Source: Polyangia bacterium (lineage in GTDB: Bacteria; Myxococcota_A; Polyangia; Fen-1088). From it: a stretch of 64,000 nucleotides of DNA. Shown here in pieces: positions 17,490 to 28,669 of the stretch. The translations under genes and the position numbers were made by a program. The stretch is taken from assembly GCA_036268875.1 (NCBI GenBank), contig DATATI010000079.1:124001-188000 (forward strand), written 5' to 3'. The notes under the pieces are model-generated. The model saw only the letters and a program-made list of their open reading frames with translations, did not search any database and was not told the origin of the DNA. How positions within the stretch are numbered: the stretch's first letter is position 1; every line of letters starts with the position of its first letter.

Positions 17490-20315
17490 TTACGGGCAGG
17501 CGACCACCGCGCAGGCGTTGCTCACGTCCACCTGAGCGGGAGCCGGCGGCGCGATGAACGGCGAGTAATCGACGTTACCGGCTGGCGGCAGATTCGACCA
17601 GTGGACCCACGATGCGTCGACGAGCGACGCACCGCTGACACGGAGACCGACGTTTCCGTCGCCGTGGCAGTACAGGGAGTTCGCCGTAGCGTCGCAAGCG
17701 GCGGACGGAGGGCTGATAATCCACTTGGTCGCGGGCAGGTCGGGAACGTTGGTGAATCCCAATTCGTCGCCCACGTTCGAGTGCACCTTGTTTCCGACGA
17801 ACGTCGGCAGCGTGCTGCTGCTGTTGAAGAGGATGCCGCCGACGGTGTGAGTTGTGCTGGTTGTCGCGTTTCCAAACACGTCATTGCTTTGGAATACGGT
17901 GGTCGTCTTGTTTGCTCCGTGTTCCTCGACCAGCACACCGGTGTCACCGTTACCGTTGATGGTCGACCCCTTGATCGTGACCGATGCGATGCCGGCCGTG
18001 CCGGCAACGTAGATGCCGCTGCCACCGTTGGTCGCGGCCGTTACGCCGTCCAACGTGACAGAGTTGGCATCGCTTCCGGTCTTCAGCGCCGCCTCAACCA
18101 AGATGCCATTCAACGTGTTGTTGGTGATGAGCATCGTGGCGGGAGTGCTGTTCCCGATGTTAACGACGGTCCCATCGGAGTTGATGTCGACGCCGTTCAT
18201 GGTGTTGGTGTGGATGCTGACGGCACTGATGTTGGTCAGCGCTCCCAGCAGCATGATGCCGTTGCCGGTGTTGCTGGCAACCTCGGTTGATCCGTCGACG
18301 GTCAGCAGGGTCCCGGCGCCGCCGACAATACCGTTACCAGCGACGGCTGTTCCGTTGCCATTGACGTGGCTTCCCTGATCGATCACCACGACGGTTCCGG
18401 CGCCACTCGCGGCTAGGCCGTCGCCGCCGTTGTTATTGATATCGACACCATGCAGGTTGGCAGAGCCACTGCTAATCGTGATGCCATCGCCAGTGCTCAA
18501 AGTGAACGTCGCTCCGGTGTCCGCGAGCAATGCTCCCTTTGAAATAACAGCGCCGACGGTATTGCCGGTCACGGTGCCGCCAACCAAGTGCAGGCTCGGT
18601 GCCGCGCCGGTCTCCAACTGGATGCCGGTCTGGTTGGCACTGATCGTCGCGTTCGTCATGGTGACTGCGCCCAGTTGGACGTCGACACCAAACTTTGATC
18701 CAGTGAAGGTGCCACCTGTCACTCCGACGGTGGCGGAGGTGTTGGCCGCGAGAGCTGCCACAGCAGCTCCTCCGACAGTGACGGCATTGAGGGTTGCCGA
18801 CGAGTTCGAGTTGATCAGGATACCGTCGGTCAGCGTTGAAGTCGTGCCGTGAGCATCGATGACGACGTTGTCCAGGGTTACCTGGGCGGACGGCAGAGCA
18901 TTCACCATCACGCCGGAGGCGCTGCCGCTGACGTTCTGAAGGGTGAAGCCCTGGATCTCCGACTTATCAGCCAATAGGACGGCGATATTCGTCGCGCTAT
19001 TGAAGTTGACCTTGTAGTTCGCCGGAGTCGGGGTCGCATCCGCAGTCGTCAGAAGAACGCCAGCAGGAACGTTCAGGGGGAACGACGGCTCAGCATTGAA
19101 GGCCGCGGGTGGCGCATCGGCGATGGCGACAACTCGAGTGACGCCTGCGGTGCTGGCCGCGACGCCCAGCCCTTTGGTCAACGTAGGCAGACGGCACTGC
19201 GCGGGCGACTGAATGCCAGTAGCGAAGACGCCACCGGTGTCGCTGGTGCCCCCGGCCGGGTCAGCGAACACGTCACCGCCGGTTCGTGCGGGGCACTGGC
19301 AAGCCGCGTGGCCAGCCTTGCTACCGCAGGTCAGTCCGCCGCCGTTGTCTGATTCGCAGAGACCGCCCGGCGCCACCTTCCAGATGTCGCAATTGCTGTC
19401 GCTGTCGTGGACGCAGGTGAGGATGTGAGTGGTGTCGCAGATGTTTGCGTCGGTTCCACGGACGCAACCCTCGTTCTCGTGGGTTCCGCCAGCGGCCGGG
19501 CAAATGCAAGCGCCGCCGACGCAGTTCTTGATGCTGCCGCAGGCGGTGGTCCCGGTGATCGTCCGGCAGGCCGGCGAGTTTCCGTCGTTGGCGCAGACGG
19601 CGGCCGTCTTCGCGTCAGAGCAGAAATTGCCGACAGTCGCGCACTGGTTGTTGCAGGTGCAAGCGGCGCTGGGGAGCGTTCCCGTGCACTGCGTGTCGGT
19701 CGCGCATGCCGTTGTGGCAGACACGAACTTGCACGAGCCGTCCACCGCGCAGGTCTTGAGAGATCCGTCGGTGGCGCAGAACGTTCCAGCAGCCGTGCAG
19801 CCCGTATCAGACGGGGCAACGCAGCCGCAGACGCCGCCGCTGCAGGCCTGATGGCCGCCGCAGGCAACCTCGGCGCCAAATACTGGGCAACCGCTGGCAT
19901 TGGTCGCGCACGTTTGCACGCCGCCGTTAGTACCGCACTGATGCGCGCCGAGCGTGCAAGGGCTAGTGCAAACCGGCGTCGTCACCTCGGCGTCGGTCGC
20001 GTCGGTGGCGTCCTTGGCGTCGCCAGCGTCGCTGACATCACCGGCATCGGTGGCGTCCTTCGCGTCGGTGGCGTCCGCGGCGTCGACGGTGTCCTTGGGG
20101 ACGTCGACGGCGTCGAGAGCATCCTTGGCGTCAGTTGTGGCGCCGCCGGTTCCTCCCGTGTCTACTTTGACGTCGCTTGAGACGGCGTCGTGAGTGTCCG
20201 TCCTGGCGTCCGAGGCATCGGTGGTGCTTCCACCACTGCCTCCGCAGCCGAAGTTAGACGTGACGACTAAACCAGTGAGCAATGACGTAACGAAAATTGA
20301 GCGAAGCTTGAGCAC
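17490..20315 (-). CDS. Large surface lipoprotein: Asp-rich linker, Cys-rich modules, beta-helix
   Basis: A 941-residue protein of unknown function. The GTG start at 20315 has a GGGGAGG site seven bases away. A signal peptide ends in FGCGG, so Cys24 is probably lipidated, although the lipobox is weak. Residues 30-112 are Asp/Ala/Thr repeats (DATDAKDATDAGDVSDAGDA). Residues 113-350 hold Cys-rich modules with CxCNN, CATDG and ACGG patterns. From about 370 to 900 short repeats of about 22 residues with regular Asn, Gly, Val and Thr (NNTLNGILVEAA, NTNTGNGIMLL-like) fit a right-handed parallel beta-helix. The end is NACAVVACP. Its A+T content is a little higher than in neighbours. An adhesin or polysaccharide-binding role is possible but not shown. 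Own promoter and terminator are visible. Confidence 0.85.
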   Translation of the reverse strand: MLKLRSIFVTSLLTGLVVTSNFGCGGSGGSTTDASDARTDTHDAVSSDVKVDTGGTGGATTDAKDALDAVDVPKDTVDAADATDAKDATDAGDVSDAGDAKDATDATDAEVTTPVCTSPCTLGAHQCGTNGGVQTCATNASGCPVFGAEVACGGHQACSGGVCGCVAPSDTGCTAAGTFCATDGSLKTCAVDGSCKFVSATTACATDTQCTGTLPSAACTCNNQCATVGNFCSDAKTAAVCANDGNSPACRTITGTTACGSIKNCVGGACICPAAGGTHENEGCVRGTDANICDTTHILTCVHDSDSNCDIWKVAPGGLCESDNGGGLTCGSKAGHAACQCPARTGGDVFADPAGGTSDTGGVFATGIQSPAQCRLPTLTKGLGVAASTAGVTRVVAIADAPPAAFNAEPSFPLNVPAGVLLTTADATPTPANYKVNFNSATNIAVLLADKSEIQGFTLQNVSGSASGVMVNALPSAQVTLDNVVIDAHGTTSTLTDGILINSNSSATLNAVTVGGAAVAALAANTSATVGVTGGTFTGSKFGVDVQLGAVTMTNATISANQTGIQLETGAAPSLHLVGGTVTGNTVGAVISKGALLADTGATFTLSTGDGITISSGSANLHGVDINNNGGDGLAASGAGTVVVIDQGSHVNGNGTAVAGNGIVGGAGTLLTVDGSTEVASNTGNGIMLLGALTNISAVSIHTNTMNGVDINSDGTVVNIGNSTPATMLITNNTLNGILVEAALKTGSDANSVTLDGVTAATNGGSGIYVAGTAGIASVTIKGSTINGNGDTGVLVEEHGANKTTTVFQSNDVFGNATTSTTHTVGGILFNSSSTLPTFVGNKVHSNVGDELGFTNVPDLPATKWIISPPSAACDATANSLYCHGDGNVGLRVSGASLVDASWVHWSNLPPAGNVDYSPFIAPPAPAQVDVSNACAVVACP

Positions 20316-20351
20316 CGCGGACCTCCCCGAAGTGAAAGTTTGGGCCCACGC

Positions 20352-20380
20352 AGTGTCGGGGTAGCGGTGCGCCTTGTCAA
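20352..20380 (-). promoter_or_regulatory. Candidate sigma-70 promoter for the beta-helix lipoprotein gene
   Basis: On the minus strand a perfect -35 box TTGACA (20375-20380) stands 17 bases before GACACT (20352-20357), a three-of-six match to the -10 box. A second TTGACA lies at 20383-20388. Transcription would start near 20345, giving a leader of about 30 bases. The rest of the 284-base gap (20316-20599) shows nothing else that I can support. Confidence 0.45.
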
Positions 20381-20599
20381 TATGTCAAATCGTGTGTTTT
20401 CGTGATTTTGGCCACTCTTTCGCACATGTAGGGCAGCAGGACCGAGTGCCGGAGCTTACAGCCTCAGGAAAAAAGTAATTCCGCTGAACCGGATTTCCGG
20501 TCGCGAAAATTACTCGGCGCTGCACGCCTTTGAAAGCCCGAGCGGCCGCTCGCGAATGTAAAAATTTCGACCGCCGCGCGGGCTCCGGGCAGCGCTTTT

Positions 20600-22717
20600 T
20601 TAAAGGTCGATGCGGGCCAGGAAGAACTTCATGTTGCTCTCGTCGATCACCTTCAGCGTCGGTCGCGCGTCGGTGGGGACGATGCCTTCGAGCTGCGTCC
20701 AGCGGCTGCGTTCGACCAACAGGAACGCGCGGTGGCCGCGATGTTTGCTGATCCAGTCCTTGAGATTCTCGACGTTGCGATCGCCGAGGAAGACGGTTCG
20801 CTCTTCGCGCGGGCCCTGGAAGATTTCGTTCTCGGTGTAAAAGTTTTCGCCTCGCCAGTACATCTGCCAGGCCAGCAGGTGCTCGGCGGGCGATCGCCGC
20901 TGGCGATAGTAGGTGGCGATGAGACCCTTCTGGGTCCAGTAGGGCGTCACGCTTCGCATGTATCCGTCGAGGAGGAAATACGTGAAGGCGACGGCGGTCA
21001 GGCAAAGACCAATCAGGGCCGATCGCTGGATCCGCCGCCAGCCAAGCGCCAACGTGAACCCGGATAGCACGACGGCGAATCCCACCAGCGTCGGCCCAAA
21101 GTTCAAGGCGTGCGGCCAAGGCCGGCCCTTGGGCGTGTTGATGTAGTCGTACGAGAACAGCCAGATGAAATGCTGGGCGCCGCTGGGCGCGCCGACCAGG
21201 TCGTGCACCACCAGGGCCAGCAGCGGCACACCCACCACGGCGGTGGCGGCGGCGGTCCGCCCATCGCCGCGATGGATCAGATCGTCGAGAAAACACCCGA
21301 TAACGATGGCCAGCCCGGGGATGGCCGGCAGGATGTAATGGTGGAACTTGGTGACTGACAGCGTGACCAACGCGTATCCCGAGATGAACCAGACGGCGCC
21401 GAACCAGAAAATTCCTTGCTTGCGCGGGTCGCGCAGCGGGCGCATCACCGCCGCCGCCAGGGCCGCCGGCGCGATGGCGATCCAGGGCAGGATGGCGTAG
21501 CCCAGCTCGCGCACGAAGTACTCGAACGAGCCGCGGTCTCCGTGGCGGCCCACCATCAACCGGCGCCAGTGGTTGTCGCCGTACAGCTCGTCCCAGAAGG
21601 GAAGGCCGTGCCGGATTAGCATCGCTTGGTGCCATGGCACTGCCACAACGGCACAGGCGATCAGCGACACCACGATGGCGAACCCGATCTGTGCCCGGCG
21701 CAGACGGTGCCAGCTGTTGGTGAAGGCCAGGTAGACGATGAAAATGATCACCGGCAGGCCAAGGCCAGCCAGGCCTTTCGCCAGCATGGCCAGGCCGCAC
21801 AGGACGGCGGCGATGTACAGATACAGGGGCGCCTTGTAGCGGGCGCGCGTCGCCAGCCACAAGAAGGCGGCGAAGCCGACGATCCACGGCAGCATCAGCA
21901 GCACACCCGGCAGCGTGATCGGGTGGCGCGCGACGGTCAGCGTCCAGCGCAGCTGGATGCAGTCGACAATGATCTGGGGCAGCGTCGACACGGTGAAGAT
22001 CGCCACCACGCCGTAGAACAGCCGGCTGCGCGGCCACGACAGGCGCCGCCATTGCCGGCGCGGCAGCTCGGCGTCCTGGTCGTCGAACAAGGCCAGCGCG
22101 CCCAGCACCAGGGCCATGGTCATCGGCCCGACGAAGGCCATGTCGGTCATCGCTTGCCGCGACACCAGGCTGTAAAGAGGCGACGTCGCGGTGACCACGG
22201 CGGCGATGACCCCCGCCCGCCGGCTGACGAAGCGCGAGAGAATCAGATAGACGGCGTAGATGCCCAGCACGCCCATCAAGCAGAACGGCAGGCGCAGCGC
22301 CCACTCGGGCCGCGAGGTCAGGGCCAGCTCGCCGGCGGGCAGGTGACCGCCCAGGCCGAAGAGGTGCATCGACAGGCTCATGATCCAGAACGACAGCACC
22401 GGCTTGGACCAGAAGTGCTCGGCGTCGATGGGCGAGCCCGGCCACCACAGGCTGATGTAGTCGTGGCGCACGGTCATCTGGCGCGCGACCTCGCCGTAGT
22501 GGGTCTCCCAAGGATCGTACAAGCCGTAGGTGCCAGCCAGCGGCACGTAGATGAGCAAGCCCATCAGCACCACGCCCCACGCCACCTGGCGATCGGACAG
22601 CTGGCTCAGCGAAAAACCGGCGAACAGCGATGGGCGGCGCGCGGGCGCGGAAGGCGGCGTGGGGAGCGTCGGCGACGGCGCGCGCGCCGGATCAGCGTCG
22701 GAACCTGCGACTGTCAT
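20600..22717 (-). CDS. ArnT/GT39-family glycosyltransferase
   Basis: About 705 residues with roughly a dozen hydrophobic segments, a polytopic GT-C fold enzyme. The catalytic first loop is visible: LYDPWETHYGEVARQM near residues 70-85 carries the Asp-Glu pair that in ArnT/PMT enzymes uses a polyprenyl-phosphate sugar. A second conserved block is HFWSKPVLSFW. The C-terminal 180 residues form a periplasmic domain with DRNVENLKDWISKHRG and VIDESNMKFFLARIDL. It probably transfers a sugar to lipid A, glycan or protein outside the inner membrane; the acceptor cannot be predicted. The ATG at 22717 is chosen over a TTG at 22756. It is divergent from glmS. Confidence 0.88.
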   Translation of the reverse strand: MTVAGSDADPARAPSPTLPTPPSAPARRPSLFAGFSLSQLSDRQVAWGVVLMGLLIYVPLAGTYGLYDPWETHYGEVARQMTVRHDYISLWWPGSPIDAEHFWSKPVLSFWIMSLSMHLFGLGGHLPAGELALTSRPEWALRLPFCLMGVLGIYAVYLILSRFVSRRAGVIAAVVTATSPLYSLVSRQAMTDMAFVGPMTMALVLGALALFDDQDAELPRRQWRRLSWPRSRLFYGVVAIFTVSTLPQIIVDCIQLRWTLTVARHPITLPGVLLMLPWIVGFAAFLWLATRARYKAPLYLYIAAVLCGLAMLAKGLAGLGLPVIIFIVYLAFTNSWHRLRRAQIGFAIVVSLIACAVVAVPWHQAMLIRHGLPFWDELYGDNHWRRLMVGRHGDRGSFEYFVRELGYAILPWIAIAPAALAAAVMRPLRDPRKQGIFWFGAVWFISGYALVTLSVTKFHHYILPAIPGLAIVIGCFLDDLIHRGDGRTAAATAVVGVPLLALVVHDLVGAPSGAQHFIWLFSYDYINTPKGRPWPHALNFGPTLVGFAVVLSGFTLALGWRRIQRSALIGLCLTAVAFTYFLLDGYMRSVTPYWTQKGLIATYYRQRRSPAEHLLAWQMYWRGENFYTENEIFQGPREERTVFLGDRNVENLKDWISKHRGHRAFLLVERSRWTQLEGIVPTDARPTLKVIDESNMKFFLARIDL

Positions 22718-22805
22718 GAAAGGGGCGATGCTAGTCGCGCGCGCACCGTCGTGCAAACAAGAGTGGCCATGGTGCGAATCCGGTTGATATCATGCTGCCG
22801 AAGAC

Positions 22806-24629
<1,824 letters not shown>

Positions 24630-25121
24630 ATGCCGCCGCGCCCGCGCCTTTCGCACGTGGACGGGCGCGGCCAGGCCCGCATGGTCGACGTGGGCGAGAA
24701 ACCGGAGACCGCCCGGGCAGCGACGGCCAGCGCGGAGGTGAAGATGAAACCAGCGACGCTGGCGCTCATCAAAAGCGCCACCGGCGCCAAGAACAAAGGC
24801 GACGTGCTGGCCACGGCGCGCATCGCCGCCTTCGCCGCGGTCAAACGCACGGCGGACCTGATCCCGCTTTGCCATCCGGTGCGGGTGGTGGGAACGGACG
24901 TGGAATTGACGGTGGATTCAGCGCTGCCCGGCGTGCGCATCGCCGTCAGCGTGCGCGCCTATGATCGCACCGGCGTCGAGATGGAGGCGATGGTGGGAGC
25001 GGCGGCGGCGGCGCTGACGGTTTATGACATGGTCAAGGGCGCGGAGCGCGGCGTGGAGATCCGCGCCGTGCGCCTGGAAGAAAAACGCGGCGGGCGCAGC
25101 GGATTGTGGCGGCGCCGGTGA
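24630..25121 (+). CDS. moaC: Cyclic pyranopterin monophosphate synthase
   Basis: A 163-residue MoaC, the second enzyme of molybdenum cofactor synthesis. It starts LSHVDGRGQARMVDVGEK and carries ATARIAAFAAVKRTADLIPLCHP, where LCHP is the substrate-binding block. It also has GVEMEAMVGAAAAALTVYDM followed by VKG with the catalytic Asp and Lys. Its ATG directly abuts the glmS TAG, so the two are almost certainly coupled. No other moa or moe gene is in the window. Confidence 0.93.
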   Translation: MPPRPRLSHVDGRGQARMVDVGEKPETARAATASAEVKMKPATLALIKSATGAKNKGDVLATARIAAFAAVKRTADLIPLCHPVRVVGTDVELTVDSALPGVRIAVSVRAYDRTGVEMEAMVGAAAAALTVYDMVKGAERGVEIRAVRLEEKRGGRSGLWRRR

Positions 25122-25186
25122 AACCGATTGCCCTTTGGGCACCTAAATAGGAAAAGAATCGGCAGCAGCGAAAGGAAACAGCAGCA

Positions 25187-26146
25187 ATGTCCTCTGTCGA
25201 GCACGCCAAGATTGCCATCATCGGTTCGGGACCAGCCGGGTACACGGCGGCGATCTACGCCGCCCGCGCCAACCTGGAGCCAATCCTGTTTGAAGGCGGC
25301 GGCGCCTTCGTCGAACCGCTGACCATCCCCGGCGGCCAGTTGATGATCACCACCGAGGTGGAAAATTATCCCGGCTTCCCCAAGGGCGTGCAGGGCCCCG
25401 AGTTGATGGAGCTGTTCAAGGCCCAGGCGGAACGGTTTGGCACCCGCGTCCGCACCGCCGACGTCACGGCCGTCGAGCTCGGCAGCCGGCCGTTCCACAT
25501 CAAGGCCACCGACGGCGACGTCTCGGCCGAAGCGGTCATCATCGCCACCGGCGCATCGGCCAAATGGCTGGGGATCCCGTCGGAGAAAAAATTTCAGAAT
25601 TATGGTTTGTCGGCGTGCGCGACCTGCGACGGGGCGCTGTTCCGGGGGCGGCCGCTGGCGGTGATCGGCGGCGGCGACACGGCGATGGAAGAGGCGACGT
25701 TCCTGACAAGGTTCGCCACCAAGGTGATGGTCCTGCACCGGCGCGACGAATTCCGCGCCTCGAAGATCATGCTGGAGCGGGCGCGCCGCAACCCGAAGAT
25801 CGAATTTCACACCAACGTCATCGTCGAGGAGATCCTGGGCGAACTGCCCAAGCCCGGCGTGACCGGCGTGCGCCTGCGCGACGCCCGCAGCGGCGAGACG
25901 CGCGTCCTGCCAGTGGGCGGCGTGTTTGTGGCCATCGGGCACCAGCCGAACTCGCAGCTGTTCACGGGCGTGCTGGACATGGACGCCGCCGGATATTTGC
26001 TGACCCAGGCGGGATCGTCGGCGACGAAGATCCCGGGCGTGTTCGCCTGCGGCGACGTGGCCGATCACGTTTACCGCCAGGCCATCACCGCCGCCGGCAC
26101 CGGCTGCATGGCGGCCATCGACGCCGAGCGGTTCCTGGCTCATTGA
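25187..26146 (+). CDS. trxB: Thioredoxin reductase (NADPH)
   Basis: A 319-residue low-molecular-weight flavoenzyme that reduces thioredoxin. It has the FAD motif [17 protein letters not shown] (about 10-26), the redox pair in [12 protein letters not shown] near 140, the NADPH motif [27 protein letters not shown], and the closing FAD block [21 protein letters not shown]. The ATG follows an AAAGGAAA region. A GU-containing hairpin follows the gene at 26197-26221. It serves cytoplasmic thiol redox and could ultimately reduce membrane thiol pathways. Confidence 0.96.
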   Translation: MSSVEHAKIAIIGSGPAGYTAAIYAARANLEPILFEGGGAFVEPLTIPGGQLMITTEVENYPGFPKGVQGPELMELFKAQAERFGTRVRTADVTAVELGSRPFHIKATDGDVSAEAVIIATGASAKWLGIPSEKKFQNYGLSACATCDGALFRGRPLAVIGGGDTAMEEATFLTRFATKVMVLHRRDEFRASKIMLERARRNPKIEFHTNVIVEEILGELPKPGVTGVRLRDARSGETRVLPVGGVFVAIGHQPNSQLFTGVLDMDAAGYLLTQAGSSATKIPGVFACGDVADHVYRQAITAAGTGCMAAIDAERFLAH

Positions 26147-26196
26147 TCGCGTGAGTGACGACGGGCTTTGCTCGGCGGCACTCTGCGCGGGGGATC

Positions 26197-26221
26197 AAAA
26201 GGACCCTCTCAGGGTTCTTTT
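26197..26221 (+). terminator. Intrinsic terminator after trxB
   Basis: The left arm AAAAGGACCCT (26197-26207) pairs with AGGGTTCTTTT (26211-26221) across a three-base loop, with one G-U pair. The right arm ends in TTTT and continues CTTAATC. It lies 51 bases after the trxB stop and before the next GTG start at 26254. Confidence 0.7.
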
Positions 26222-26253
26222 CTTAATCGTCGCGACGGCGGCATAATGCCGGC

Positions 26254-26844
26254 GTGAGCGACACCCCCGATCCAGACCTCGACTTCCGCGAACACGAAGG
26301 CCCAGCAGCGTCGGAAACTGACGCGGCGGCGCGGGCCACCGAGCCTTCGCGCGCGGCCGTGGTGGGAACCACCATTCCGCCCGAACAGGCGCTTGAACTG
26401 CTGTCGCGGATCAACCTCTTCGAAGGCCTGCAGCCGAGTTACCTGCGGCGCATCGCCAGCCTGGGCCTGGAAGAAAGCTACGCCGCCAACGACGTCATCT
26501 TTTCGGAGGGCGCGCAGGGCGACAAGATGTACCTCATCCTCGACGGCGCCGTGCGCATCAGCCGCCAGGTGCCCGGCATGGGCGAGGAGGCGCTGGCCGT
26601 GCTGAAGACCGGCACCTACTTTGGTGAGATGGCCCTCATCGATGATTTCCCGCGCAGCGCCGACGCCCGCGCGCACGAAGCCTGCCGGCTGTTCGTCATC
26701 CGCAAGGAAGACATGGAAGACCTGCTGTTCGTCGACCGCGACCTGGCCTACGACCTTTTGTGGACGTTCGTGCGCACGCTGTCCACGCGCCTGCGTAGCA
26801 CGAATGACAAGATGACCTTCCTGGCGGTGACGAACCGGTTCTGA
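26254..26844 (+). CDS. Cyclic-nucleotide-binding-domain protein
   Basis: A 196-residue protein with a GTG start. About 45 Ala/Asp/Glu-rich residues precede one CNB (cNMP-binding) domain (about 50-170): LFEGLQPSYLRRIAS, VIFSEGAQGDKMYLILDG, and the phosphate-binding-cassette region GTYFGEMALIDDFPRSADARA. The FGEMALI and PRSA elements match the cassette. No helix-turn-helix or kinase domain follows; the tail is one helix (AYDLLWTFVRTLSTRLRSTN). It may be a stand-alone cAMP/cGMP sensor acting through a partner protein. The terminator before it suggests independent transcription. Confidence 0.88.
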   Translation: MSDTPDPDLDFREHEGPAASETDAAARATEPSRAAVVGTTIPPEQALELLSRINLFEGLQPSYLRRIASLGLEESYAANDVIFSEGAQGDKMYLILDGAVRISRQVPGMGEEALAVLKTGTYFGEMALIDDFPRSADARAHEACRLFVIRKEDMEDLLFVDRDLAYDLLWTFVRTLSTRLRSTNDKMTFLAVTNRF

Positions 26845-26880
26845 TTCGCCACCGCCCCCGGACGGTCGTGGCTCACGCGA

Positions 26881-28479
26881 TCAGCGCGACCAGCTGAAAC
26901 CCGGCAGCGCCGGCGTCTCTTCGTTCTGCACCGCTTGCAGCAGGTCCGGATCCAACCCCAGCGATTCTAGAATCGTCGGCGCCACCTGCGACGTCGCCAC
27001 CGGGGTCTTCACGACGCGGCCGCGCAGGCGCGGATTGGCCACGATGAGCCCGACGTTGGTGTCGCCATAGCTGAAGCCGCCGTGCTCGGCGACCTTCTTG
27101 CCCGAGGTGGTGTAGATCGTCCCGTAGATCGGCTGCACGATGATGTCCGGCGTGCGGCTCTCGGTCAGCGGGTCGTTGAAGCGCAGGCGCAGGTCCGCGC
27201 CGGCCATCACCTGGTCGATGAACAGCGGTTTGGCGTTGGTGTTCAGATACGCGGCGACGGCGTCGGTCTGGGATTGATCGGCCAGCCAGATCAGCGCCAC
27301 GTCATCGTCCATCACCCACCCGCAGGCGCCGGTCGCGCAGTTGGCGGCGCTGACGATGGCCTGCGCCGCTGGATCACCGGCGGCGCCGGGCAGCCCGGCT
27401 ACCAGATCGCCAAAGTGTCCCGGCTTGTTCAGCTTGATCGGGTTGATCGGCGACTGGCCATGCTTGGCGCTGACGATGAACAGCGTCGAATCGTAAAGAC
27501 CGTGGTGCTTGAGGGCGTCGATCATCGACTGCAGCGCCTTGTCGGTCTGCTCCAGGCCAAACGTCAGCACGTCGCTGGGCGTGCCGCTGCCGTCCTTGTA
27601 TCCGCCGGGCTGGCCGTTGATGTGCGGGTCGGTGTCGTCGGCGCAGGCGCCGTCGGCGTTGTCCTTGGTCAGCTTCTGTCCGACGCTGACGGCCTGGAAG
27701 TTCATCCCGAACAGGGCGGGCACGCCGGGCGTCTTGCTGCCGTCGTGGTTGCGGCCGCGGATCTGGTTGAGGATGGCGGCGACCTTCAGCTGATCATTCT
27801 TCACCGTGCAGACGACGCTGGTGGTGGCGTCGGCGCCGCCCACGTTGGTGATCTCCGGCGTGTAGAGATCCACCACGCCCTGCCCCGAGGGGCCGTTCAC
27901 CAGATCGTAGGCCGGGTGCTTGTCGGCCCAGGCGGTCTGGCCGCCGGCGGCGCGCACCACCTCGAACAGGGTGTTGCTCTTGATGAAGTCGTGCGGAAAA
28001 ACCGGGACGCACTGGCCGTGTTGATTTTTGCGGCGCGGCAGCTTGGTCGGGTCGATGACGTTCTGGGAGACGCTGGCGGCGTTGTAAAGGTCGATGCTCT
28101 CGTCGAGGACCACGGTGTTGCCGGGCTGGCCGGCGCAGGTGGTGTTGGCGGGATCGAACAGCGTGCGGTCATAGCTGACGTCATAGAAGACGCCGTGGCT
28201 GATCGGCGAGCCGCCGGTGACCAGGGCCAAAAGGCCGGGGAACGAGTCACTGTTCGCCGGCGTGCGGGCGTTGCTGAAGGTGACGCCGCTGGCGCTGAGC
28301 GCGGCCAGCGCCGAGTGCGGGTGGTGGGCGACGAAGCGGGCGACGTCCAGGGCGTGCAGACCGTCGACGCTGATCAGCAGCACGTGATCGACCAGTTCGT
28401 CGTGGCGGCGACTGTCCTTGGCCAGAGCGGCGACAGGATAAAGAAGCGCGAGCAGAGCGATGGCTTTGGTGAAGCGCAT
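26881..28479 (-). CDS. Exported alkaline phosphatase-fold phosphodiesterase
   Basis: A 532-residue periplasmic or secreted protein with a signal peptide (1-20, ending ALAK). It belongs to the type I phosphodiesterase/nucleotide pyrophosphatase group. The first metal Asp is in VLLISVDGLHALD; the nucleophile is probably the Ser or Thr in NARTPANSDSFPGLLALVTG; ALIWLADQ and VAEHGGFSYGD (metal His) lie towards the C-terminus. About six Cys could form disulfides. The substrate, perhaps a nucleotide or phospho-ester, cannot be told. The gene converges with the CNB gene (36 bases between stops) and has no obvious operon partner. Confidence 0.85.
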   Translation of the reverse strand: MRFTKAIALLALLYPVAALAKDSRRHDELVDHVLLISVDGLHALDVARFVAHHPHSALAALSASGVTFSNARTPANSDSFPGLLALVTGGSPISHGVFYDVSYDRTLFDPANTTCAGQPGNTVVLDESIDLYNAASVSQNVIDPTKLPRRKNQHGQCVPVFPHDFIKSNTLFEVVRAAGGQTAWADKHPAYDLVNGPSGQGVVDLYTPEITNVGGADATTSVVCTVKNDQLKVAAILNQIRGRNHDGSKTPGVPALFGMNFQAVSVGQKLTKDNADGACADDTDPHINGQPGGYKDGSGTPSDVLTFGLEQTDKALQSMIDALKHHGLYDSTLFIVSAKHGQSPINPIKLNKPGHFGDLVAGLPGAAGDPAAQAIVSAANCATGACGWVMDDDVALIWLADQSQTDAVAAYLNTNAKPLFIDQVMAGADLRLRFNDPLTESRTPDIIVQPIYGTIYTTSGKKVAEHGGFSYGDTNVGLIVANPRLRGRVVKTPVATSQVAPTILESLGLDPDLLQAVQNEETPALPGFSWSR

Positions 28480-28669
28480 GAGATCTCCAGCGTGAGTGGT
28501 GAAGCCGCCGATCGCTGTTCACGATCGCCGGCGCCGCCAACCTGCCATGCAGGTGATCCCGGCACGGAAACACTTCTTCGACGATGGCGTGTCGGTACTG
28601 TTGAAGAAGAAAAATTAATGCAACTTCGTCGATGGAATCAGGGCCGGCGGGCACGCACGCTGAAACGAA

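Noticed and set aside
20385-22580. 731-codon alternative frame over the GT39 gene.
   Set aside because: It is Arg/Pro/Ala-rich shadow text typical of high-GC genes; the true frame has membrane helices and glycosyltransferase motifs.
22764-22793. Possible promoter for glmS (TGGCCA, 18 bases, TATCAT).
   Set aside because: The -35 match is poor, and transcription would begin about six bases before the ATG; the evidence does not support a call.
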